This document shows, piece after piece, positions 8,086 to 14,917 of a stretch of DNA of 64,000 nucleotides (its first letter is position 1; each line of letters opens with the position of its first letter). Source of the DNA: an uncultured Clostridium sp. (GTDB lineage: Bacteria; Bacillota; Clostridia; Clostridiales; Clostridiaceae); the NCBI GenBank assembly GCA_937927335.1, contig CALBDU010000083.1:206692-270691 (forward strand). The letters run 5' to 3'. A model generated the notes under the pieces. The model saw nothing but the letters and a program-made list of their open reading frames with translations, ran no database searches and had not been told where the DNA came from. The position numbers and the translations under genes are program-made.

Positions 8086-9054
8086 ATGTTATTAACTATA
8101 GATGAAATAAGGAATGCAGAGAAAAATTTAAAGGGAGTGGTTAGACGTACACCTTTGTTTTTCTCAGATACCTTTTCGGTTATGTGTGGAGGAAAGCTTT
8201 ATTTAAAATGTGAAAATAAGCAGAAAACCGGGGCCTTTAAGTTCAGGGGAGCCTACAACAAATTGTCAAGCCTTACAGAGGAGGAAAAGAGCAAAGGGGT
8301 TATTGCCGCCTCCTCTGGAAACCATGCGCAAGGTACAGCCTATGCAGCTTCAGTTTTTGGGGTGAAAGCCACCATTTCCATGCCATTGACCTCACCTGCT
8401 GCCAAGGTAATGGCTACAAAGGGCTATGGGGCAGAAGTAGTACAAGCAGGTCAGGTATATGATGAATGCTATGCCAAAGCCTTGGAGCTGCAAAAGGAAA
8501 CGGGCGCCACTTTCATGCACCCCTTTGATGACTTGCATGTTATGGCTGGACAAGGTACTATCGGACTGGAAATAATAGAGGATCTGCCTGAGGCTGATGT
8601 GGTGGTGGTGCCAATAGGCGGCGGAGGTGTCATATCAGGGGTGGCAACGGCAGTAAAGTCCCTTAAACCAGGTATAAGGGTTGTAGGGGTTGAACCGGAG
8701 GTCATAGCCTCGGCTAAAGCTTCTATTGAAAGAGGCGAGGTTACAACACTGCCTGCAGCAGCATCTCTGGCAGACGGCATAGTGGTTGCAACACCTGGCA
8801 AAAACTGTTTTGAGAGTATAAGAAAATATGTAGATGAGATTGTAACTATAAGTGATGAGGAAATTGAAAAAGCTATTTTTCTTTTGCTTCAAAGAAGCAA
8901 GCTGATGGTGGAGGGTGCAGGAGCTGCGGCTCTGGCGGCAGTGCTGTCTGGCAAGGTTAAGGATATAAAGGGTAAAAATGTGGTGGTTCTTTGTACCGGC
9001 GGCAATATTGACACTGCGAAGGTAGCGGAGATAATAGGAAAGTTCAATAAATAA
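8086..9054 (+). CDS. ilvA: Threonine dehydratase, short form without ACT domain
   Basis: Pyridoxal-phosphate enzyme converting threonine to 2-oxobutyrate and ammonia. The PLP lysine lies in TGAFKFRGAYNKL, the glycine-rich phosphate loop is IGGGGVISG, and SSGNHAQGTAY is present. The 322-residue length and absence of a C-terminal regulatory domain match the catabolic TdcB-like class. Its place in a T-box-controlled operon with acetolactate synthase argues for a biosynthetic role in isoleucine formation. The start is 13 bases after the ilvB stop, with GGAGGATGAAGG upstream. Confidence 0.93.
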   Translation: MLLTIDEIRNAEKNLKGVVRRTPLFFSDTFSVMCGGKLYLKCENKQKTGAFKFRGAYNKLSSLTEEEKSKGVIAASSGNHAQGTAYAASVFGVKATISMPLTSPAAKVMATKGYGAEVVQAGQVYDECYAKALELQKETGATFMHPFDDLHVMAGQGTIGLEIIEDLPEADVVVVPIGGGGVISGVATAVKSLKPGIRVVGVEPEVIASAKASIERGEVTTLPAAASLADGIVVATPGKNCFESIRKYVDEIVTISDEEIEKAIFLLLQRSKLMVEGAGAAALAAVLSGKVKDIKGKNVVVLCTGGNIDTAKVAEIIGKFNK

Positions 9055-9109
9055 TGAAGCTTTTAAAGCACATATAATATGGTTATAATAAACTAAAGGA
9101 GTTGATGAT

Positions 9110-9511
9110 ATGGTAGAACCTTATGTTTATTTTAACGGCAATGCATTGGCTGCAATTGAATTTTATGAAAAAGTATTTAAAAGCACTGACAAAAAAATCA
9201 TGCAATATAAGGATGCACCGGCAAATCCGGAATTTCCGGTGTCAGAGGAAATGAAGGAACGTGTGCTCCATTCGGAAATGACCATAGAAGGAACCAAGTT
9301 CCACTTTAGTGACTCCAGCTATCCAATAGTTATAGGGAATAACATATCCTTTTCCATAATCTATGATACAGCTGATGAAGTTGAAGAAAAGTTCAATAGC
9401 TTGAAAGAGGGCGGGGAAGTTTTAATGGCACTGGCTCCACAGTTCTTCAGCCCCATGTATGGATGGGTTACAGACAAATTCGGCAATGGCTGGCAGATAA
9501 TATGCAGATAA
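9110..9511 (+). CDS. VOC-superfamily protein (PhnB / glyoxalase-like)
   Basis: A 133-residue protein of the PhnB-type vicinal oxygen chelate group. Typical features are the start PYVYFNGNALAAIEFYEKVF, the HSEM strand, and the ending YGWVTDKFGNGWQI. Members are small dimeric metalloproteins; most have no proven substrate, and none can be assigned here. AAGGAG lies upstream of the ATG and a UUCG-loop terminator follows directly, so it is probably monocistronic. Confidence 0.8.
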   Translation: MVEPYVYFNGNALAAIEFYEKVFKSTDKKIMQYKDAPANPEFPVSEEMKERVLHSEMTIEGTKFHFSDSSYPIVIGNNISFSIIYDTADEVEEKFNSLKEGGEVLMALAPQFFSPMYGWVTDKFGNGWQIICR

Positions 9512-9532
9512 AAGGACCTTCGGGTCTTTTTT
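9511..9532 (+). terminator. UUCG-tetraloop intrinsic terminator
   Basis: AAAGGACC (9511-9518) pairs with GGTCTTTT (9523-9530) around a TTCG loop, with further T residues to 9532. Confidence 0.85.
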
Positions 9533-9616
9533 ATTTATAAATAATTAACATATTATTCATTTAAATATAATTTATATAATATATAATATATACATATTAC
9601 GATTTTGGAGGATTGT

Positions 9617-10072
9617 ATGGAAATATCCGAATTTAAAAATATAATATGGGATTATACAAGGAAAATAGAGGAAAGTGCCAATACAGCCCTTGGCAATATG
9701 GGAGCCATCCACGGTCTCACTGCCATGCAGCTGAGGATTCTAATGGAGGTGAACAGGAAGGACTGCTGTACTATTGGGGGTTTGGCAGAAAATGTGTGCA
9801 TAGCAGGCACAAATTTATCCACCATGTGTAAAAAGCTTGAAAAGCAAGGCTATCTTGAAAGAAAAAGGGATATAAAGGATGAAAGAGTAGTAAGAATTAG
9901 CCTTACAATTATGGGTCGGAATGTAGTTTGCGGTCTTGATGAATATTTTACCCGGGGAATATCCCGAAATATAAGCAAAGAATGCTTTGAAAACATAATT
10001 TTTGGTATGGAGTGCTTAAACAACCTTCTAAAGGAAATGGGAAGTTTAACTAAAGAGGAGGAAATTAAATGA
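9617..10072 (+). CDS. MarR-family transcriptional regulator
   Basis: About 151 residues with a central winged helix-turn-helix typical of MarR proteins: LTAMQLRILMEV, then GGLAENVCIAGTNLSTMCKKLEKQGYL, then the wing with a DxR motif (KDERVVRISL). It should be a dimeric DNA-binding repressor; the ligand is unknown. Cysteines are frequent near the recognition helix. The ATG at 9617 is chosen because GGAGGA lies 5 bases upstream; a TTG at 9605 overlaps that site. Its last four bases overlap the start of ftsH (ATGA), so the regulator and the protease are co-translated and probably co-regulated. Confidence 0.88.
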   Translation: MEISEFKNIIWDYTRKIEESANTALGNMGAIHGLTAMQLRILMEVNRKDCCTIGGLAENVCIAGTNLSTMCKKLEKQGYLERKRDIKDERVVRISLTIMGRNVVCGLDEYFTRGISRNISKECFENIIFGMECLNNLLKEMGSLTKEEEIK

Positions 10073-11898
10073 AAGAATTAAAACCTGTGAAGAAGCCCTT
10101 GGTTTTTTATTACATTTTGATATTTGTGATATTGATAATGCTTAATGCATACGTTTTTCCTGCTATTATAAACCAGTCGGTTAAGCAGGTGGACTATGGC
10201 ACATTTTTAAATGATATAAAAAGCGGTAATATGAAGACTGTAGAAATTCAGGATACAAAGATTGGTTTTTCCATGATGGACAAGGATGGTAAGGAAACCA
10301 TATATGTAACAGGACGTATGGATGACCCGGAACTTACGAACAGGCTGTATTCGGCCAATGTGAAGTTTTCCAAGGTAGTACCAAAGGAGACCTCCCCTAT
10401 TATTAACTCACTGCTTACCTGGATATTGCCATTGCTTATTTTCATAGGACTTGGACAGTTTCTTGGCAAAAAGATGCAGGATAAAATGGGAGGCTTAGGA
10501 AATGCAATGACCTTTGGAAAAAGCAATGCAAAGGTTTATGTTGAGGCGGAAACTGGGAAGTCCTTTGCTGATGTGGCAGGACAAGAGGAGGCAAAGGAGG
10601 CTCTAAAGGAAATCGTTGATTTTCTTCATGATCCGAAAAAGTATAAGGAAATTGGGGCTAATATCCCAAAGGGTGCACTTCTTGTAGGACCTCCGGGAAC
10701 AGGAAAAACCCTGCTGGCTAAAGCTGTGGCAGGAGAATCAAAGGTACCCTTCTTTTCTATATCGGGGTCTGAATTTGTAGAGATGTTCGTTGGTATGGGA
10801 GCGGCCAGAGTAAGGGATTTATTTAAGGAAGCCCAGACTAAGGCGCCATGTATTGTTTTCATAGATGAAATTGACACTATAGGCAAGAGCAGAAATGGAG
10901 CAGGTCTTGGAGGAAATGATGAAAGGGAACAGACTTTAAATCAGCTTCTTACAGAAATGGATGGTTTTGAAGCGGACAAGGGAGTTGTTATCCTTGCAGC
11001 TACCAACAGACCTGATACATTGGATAAAGCTCTGCTAAGACCAGGCAGGTTTGACAGGAGAATCCCGGTTGAACTACCTGATCTGGCCGGTAGAGAAGCA
11101 ATTTTAAGGGTTCACGGAAAAAAGGTTAAAATGGACGGAGATATAGATTTTAACGTAATAGCAAGGGCTACCTCCGGAGCCTCCGGAGCGGATCTGGCAA
11201 ACATTATAAATGAAGCAGCCTTGAGGGCTGTAAGGCTTGGGAGAAAACAGATACTACAAAGCGACCTTGAGGAATCTGTTGAGGTAGTTATTGCAGGTTA
11301 CCAGAGAAAGAATGCTGTAATATCTATGAAGGACAAGCTTACTATAGCATACCATGAGATTGGGCATGCGCTTGTGGCTGCAAAACAGAGTCATTCTGCC
11401 CCGGTTCACAAGATTACAATTATCCCAAGAACCTCCGGTGCCTTAGGCTACACCATGCAGGTAGAGCAGGATGAGCAGGTTTTAATGACAAAGGAACAGG
11501 CTTTAGATAAAATTTCCACCTACATGGGTGGCAGGGCAGCAGAGGAGCTCATATTTGATACAATAACCTCGGGAGCTTCAAATGATATTGAGCAGGCTAC
11601 CAAGATTGCCAGAGCTATGGTTACCAGATTTGGAATGAGCACCGAATTTGACATGATGGCTCTGGAAACTGTGAATAATCCTTATCTTGGAGGCGATACC
11701 TCTCTGATTGTATCTGCAGATACCTCCTCCAGAGTGGATACTGAGGTTTTAAACATTATAAAGGATTGTCATAAAAGGGCTTCAGACATTCTCAAGGAAA
11801 ATAAGTCTAAGCTACACGAACTGGCCAAATATCTTTTTGAAAAGGAAACCATTACCGGAGAAGAGTTTATGGCAGTTTTAGCTGAAGAGGAGAAATAA
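10069..11898 (+). CDS. ftsH: ATP-dependent zinc metalloprotease FtsH
   Basis: Membrane-anchored AAA+ protease that degrades membrane and short-lived cytosolic proteins. Two N-terminal membrane segments (about residues 11-32 and 110-128) flank an extracytoplasmic domain. Then come Walker A GPPGTGKT, Walker B IVFIDEID, the second region of homology ATNRPDTLDKALLRPGRFDRR, and the zinc site HEIGH near residue 428. The length of 609 residues is normal. GAGGAGG precedes the ATG. It overlaps the MarR gene by 4 bases, an unusual setting, since the housekeeping ftsH is usually near tilS and hpt; this may be an additional copy. Confidence 0.93.
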   Translation: MKELKPVKKPLVFYYILIFVILIMLNAYVFPAIINQSVKQVDYGTFLNDIKSGNMKTVEIQDTKIGFSMMDKDGKETIYVTGRMDDPELTNRLYSANVKFSKVVPKETSPIINSLLTWILPLLIFIGLGQFLGKKMQDKMGGLGNAMTFGKSNAKVYVEAETGKSFADVAGQEEAKEALKEIVDFLHDPKKYKEIGANIPKGALLVGPPGTGKTLLAKAVAGESKVPFFSISGSEFVEMFVGMGAARVRDLFKEAQTKAPCIVFIDEIDTIGKSRNGAGLGGNDEREQTLNQLLTEMDGFEADKGVVILAATNRPDTLDKALLRPGRFDRRIPVELPDLAGREAILRVHGKKVKMDGDIDFNVIARATSGASGADLANIINEAALRAVRLGRKQILQSDLEESVEVVIAGYQRKNAVISMKDKLTIAYHEIGHALVAAKQSHSAPVHKITIIPRTSGALGYTMQVEQDEQVLMTKEQALDKISTYMGGRAAEELIFDTITSGASNDIEQATKIARAMVTRFGMSTEFDMMALETVNNPYLGGDTSLIVSADTSSRVDTEVLNIIKDCHKRASDILKENKSKLHELAKYLFEKETITGEEFMAVLAEEEK

Positions 11899-12002
11899 AA
11901 GAGCTCTGGGCATATAATATTGTAGTGTTATTTTCTGTGTCTATACAAATAATATATTTGTACAAGGACAGATATTAATAATACAGAGAAGAGTTGATGT
12001 AA

Positions 12003-13532
12003 ATGAAATATTTGATAAAATTTATATTCAACAGGGTTACTTATCTTATTACTGCCCTGGCGCTGCAGGTTGCATTTATTATTGCCGTGCTGCTAAAATT
12101 CAGGAACCATTTTATGATATCCTATGGATTAAGTTTGTTCCTTGGAATTTTGGCTGTGCTGTGGATTATCAATCAGAATACTAATCCCTCCTACAAGATT
12201 GCATGGATTGTGCTTATATTCACACTTCCTGTATTTGGGGTACTGTTTTATGGCTTTTATGAACAGAGCAAGCTTAACAAAAAGACTAAAAATAAAATGA
12301 GGGCTGCCATTGATAAAACCAGGGAAGTGCTGGTGCCTGATCAGGAAACCATGAACAGGCTGCTGCTGCAGGATGAAAATGCAGCCAATCAGTCCAGATA
12401 TATATTAAATTATGCAGACTGTCCAGCTTATGATGATACAGCCACAGCTTATTTTTCAAGCGGTGAGATGATGTTCAGAGAGCTTGCCCGCGAGATTAAA
12501 AAAGCAAAACGGTATATATTTCTTGAATATTTCATAATAGCTGAAGGGGTTATGTGGAATACAATACTAGATATTTTGAAGGAGAAGGCAGCTGAAGGGG
12601 TGGACGTGAGGGTTATTTACGATGACATGGGCTGTTTAAGGACCCTGCCCTACGGTTATGATAAAAAACTTGAAGCCATGGGCATCAAATGCTGTGTTTT
12701 CAGTCCGGTTACACCCATTATCTCCTCAAAGCTCAACAACAGGGACCACAGAAAAATCACTGTAATAGACGGGAAAACAGGCTTTACAGGAGGAATTAAC
12801 CTGGCAGATGAATACATCAATGAAATAGAAAAATACGGTCATTGGAAGGATACAGGCATTATGCTTAAGGGTGAGGCTGTATGGAGTCTCACTGTGATGT
12901 TCCTATCCACCTGGGATTACATCAAGGGCATTAATGAAGATTTTGACAGCTTCAGGGAGCTGTCATCCGGAGAAAAAAATATAAACGGATTCATACAGCC
13001 TTATGAGGATAGTCCTCTGGACAATGAGGCTGTGGGTGAGACAGCCTACATGAATCTGATCAATAAGGCAAAAAGATATATATATATAACTACACCCTAT
13101 CTTATTATAGGTAACGAAATGGTAACGGCTCTGACCTCTGCTGCCAAGGCAGGGGTGGATGTGCGAATGATAACTCCCCACTGTGGTGATAAATGGTATG
13201 TTCATGAGGTCACCAAATCCTACTATAAAACACTGGTGGAAGGGGGAGTAAGGATATACGAGTATACTCCAGGGTTCATCCATTCGAAAACCTATGTGGC
13301 AGATGACGAATATGGCATTGTTGGCACAATAAATATGGATTTCAGAAGCCTTTATCTACATTTTGAGTGCGGTGTATGGATGTACCGGTCCAGCTGCATC
13401 GGAGACATGAAAGAGGATTTCCTTAAAACCATGGCTAAAAGCCAGGAAATTACCCTGAACTACTTTAAAAATATGCGGTGGTATAAAACCATGGCAGGAT
13501 CACTGCTCAGAGTTTTTGCGCCGTTAATGTAA
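12003..13532 (+). CDS. cls: Cardiolipin synthase (phospholipase D family)
   Basis: Membrane enzyme that condenses phosphatidylglycerol into cardiolipin. Two N-terminal hydrophobic segments are followed by two HKD motifs: HRKITVIDG, with downstream GGINLADEY, and HSKTYVADD, with downstream GTINMDFRS. The 509-residue length is typical. The ribosome binding site is weak (GAGTTGATG). The intergenic region upstream holds an AT-rich inverted repeat, TACAAAT-AATAT-ATTTGTA at 11944-11962, of unknown meaning. A terminator follows directly. Confidence 0.93.
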   Translation: MKYLIKFIFNRVTYLITALALQVAFIIAVLLKFRNHFMISYGLSLFLGILAVLWIINQNTNPSYKIAWIVLIFTLPVFGVLFYGFYEQSKLNKKTKNKMRAAIDKTREVLVPDQETMNRLLLQDENAANQSRYILNYADCPAYDDTATAYFSSGEMMFRELAREIKKAKRYIFLEYFIIAEGVMWNTILDILKEKAAEGVDVRVIYDDMGCLRTLPYGYDKKLEAMGIKCCVFSPVTPIISSKLNNRDHRKITVIDGKTGFTGGINLADEYINEIEKYGHWKDTGIMLKGEAVWSLTVMFLSTWDYIKGINEDFDSFRELSSGEKNINGFIQPYEDSPLDNEAVGETAYMNLINKAKRYIYITTPYLIIGNEMVTALTSAAKAGVDVRMITPHCGDKWYVHEVTKSYYKTLVEGGVRIYEYTPGFIHSKTYVADDEYGIVGTINMDFRSLYLHFECGVWMYRSSCIGDMKEDFLKTMAKSQEITLNYFKNMRWYKTMAGSLLRVFAPLM

Positions 13533-13533
13533 G

Positions 13534-13554
13534 AAGCCACCTTTCGGTGGTTTT
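13534..13554 (+). terminator. Intrinsic terminator after cls
   Basis: AAGCCACC (13534-13541) pairs with GGTGGTTT (13546-13553) around TTTC, followed by TCTTTTA. It ends 4 bases before the stop codon of the convergent ytfJ gene. Confidence 0.75.
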
Positions 13555-13557
13555 CTT

Positions 13558-13980
13558 TTATTTCTGGTTTTGATTTTGCTGCTGTTGGTTCTGTCCCTGC
13601 TGCTGTCCGGTGATTCCTTTAACCATGTCCGGTATTTTATCAATGAGCTGAGAAGCATTGCCGGCGGCATTTACTGTCATCATGGATACCTTTCCGTTGT
13701 CGATAACTATTATGGCATCTGTGGAAACCTTAGCGCCAAGACCCAAAGCTCCTCCGGCCATATTTGCTGAAGTATCAGGAACCTTGGTTTCAGCCTTGCC
13801 CATATGATTTCTGCTGGCGGTATTGCCGCCTCCGCAGCCTATGGAAACAGAAACTACAGGAATGAAGGTTTTGTCCTGCTGAGTAATTGGTTTGCCCATG
13901 ACTCCTTCGGTTTGAGTGAAATTTTCAATATTGGAGAATAATGTGTCGATATTTTGTGATAAGCTTAAGCTTTCATCCAT
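13558..13980 (-). CDS. ytfJ: Sporulation protein YtfJ (GerW family)
   Basis: A protein of about 140 residues of the YtfJ/GerW family. These are sporulation-associated proteins; in Bacillus GerW is needed for germination. Diagnostic stretches are the N-terminal helix with IDTLFSNIENF, the glycine-rich VSIGCGGG, a GGALGLGAKVS segment and DAIIVI. The tail is very rich in glutamine and asparagine. The start is set at the ATG at 13980, after AGGAGGTACTTAT; the frame is open further upstream, but without a site. It follows the DUF2953 gene by 13 bases on the same strand, a pairing common in Clostridia. Confidence 0.9.
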   Translation of the reverse strand: MDESLSLSQNIDTLFSNIENFTQTEGVMGKPITQQDKTFIPVVSVSIGCGGGNTASRNHMGKAETKVPDTSANMAGGALGLGAKVSTDAIIVIDNGKVSMMTVNAAGNASQLIDKIPDMVKGITGQQQGQNQQQQNQNQK

Positions 13981-13993
13981 ATAAGTACCTCCT

Positions 13994-14494
13994 TTAATAT
14001 ATTTTGGATCTGGCAAGATTCATTAATGCGGCTCCCATATTCACCCGGGCTTTTGCATCCAGGCGTATATAGTCCTGTTCTGCAGTAAAGTCCGGAACCT
14101 GATTTATGGAAGCGCTTTTTATAAACTGCAGGGCTGAATTTACAGCACCGCAGGCTATGCCTGTGGTATAAGGATCCTGGAAACCGTAATAGGCATTGAT
14201 TATAAGTTCCTCAGGATGTGCAAGTTTTAAAAGGCTGTGTTTGTTTCGGTTTTTCCCCCCTCTGTGCAATATTCTTTTATAAAGCTTCATATTAAAGAAA
14301 TAAAGGGTCAAAACCGGCCTGGAGTTTTCGATAATTATCAGGGCTCTAAGCCAGTGGAACCATTGAAGGGTCATTTTGAAACATGAATTATAGGTATCCA
14401 GTATCAACATAACCTTCAGTCTTTCTGTAAATAATAATATTAAAAACAAAGCGGCTATAAAAATTAAAACCAATATTAATACCGACATAGGCAC
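13994..14494 (-). CDS. DUF2953 membrane-anchored protein
   Basis: A 166-residue protein with one N-terminal membrane helix (about residues 4-22) and a soluble domain resembling DUF2953. Function unknown. The gene lies directly upstream of ytfJ in one probable operon, which suggests a sporulation role. That link is inferred from neighbourhood only. Confidence 0.75.
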   Translation of the reverse strand: MPMSVLILVLIFIAALFLILLFTERLKVMLILDTYNSCFKMTLQWFHWLRALIIIENSRPVLTLYFFNMKLYKRILHRGGKNRNKHSLLKLAHPEELIINAYYGFQDPYTTGIACGAVNSALQFIKSASINQVPDFTAEQDYIRLDAKARVNMGAALMNLARSKIY

Positions 14495-14555
14495 TCCTCC
14501 GTTTCCTGTTTAGTTTATCCAATGGTATACTATTTTATTAATTTTAAGTTTAGGG

Positions 14556-14584
14556 TTGACATGAATATCGATATATCGTAATAT
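14556..14584 (+). promoter_or_regulatory. Promoter with AT-rich palindrome for arsR-cdr
   Basis: TTGACA (14556-14561), a 17-base spacer and TAATAT (14579-14584). The spacer and -10 contain overlapping dyads built on ATATCGATAT and ATATCGTAATAT. This is the kind of position an autoregulating ArsR repressor would occupy. The operator role is inferred. Confidence 0.65.
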
Positions 14585-14613
14585 ATAAATATAGTAATTT
14601 AGGAGGGCAATAA

Positions 14614-14898
14614 ATGGATAAGGATTATGAAAAGTTTAATGACCTGGCAGAAATACTTAAGGTCCTGGCCCATCCCGTAAGGCTCTGTATTGTAAAAGGC
14701 TTGCTGGAAAATGGAGGCTGCAATGTTTCTCATATGCAGAATTGTCTTGATGCCCCTCAGTCTACTATATCGCAGCATCTCCAGAAACTGAGGGCGGCAG
14801 GTATTGTGGAAGGCAGGAGAAACGGCCTTGAGATAAACTACAGGGTTTGCAGCTCAAAGGCTGAGAAGATAATAAAAGCATTATTTGAAGAAAATTAA
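14614..14898 (+). CDS. ArsR-family repressor, possible sulfane-sulfur sensor
   Basis: A 94-residue winged helix-turn-helix protein: LKVLAHPVRLCIVKGL, then the recognition helix region APQSTISQHLQKLRAAGIVEGRRNG. Cysteines at about residues 25, 36, 44 and 79 could provide a thiol switch. The next gene encodes a CoA-disulfide/persulfide reductase with rhodanese, TusA and DsrE modules. By analogy with ArsR-type persulfide sensors this regulator may respond to reactive sulfur; a metal or arsenic ligand is not excluded. GGAGG lies upstream of the ATG. Confidence 0.85.
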   Translation: MDKDYEKFNDLAEILKVLAHPVRLCIVKGLLENGGCNVSHMQNCLDAPQSTISQHLQKLRAAGIVEGRRNGLEINYRVCSSKAEKIIKALFEEN

Positions 14899-14917
14899 AT
14901 TTTTGGAGGGATTTAAT

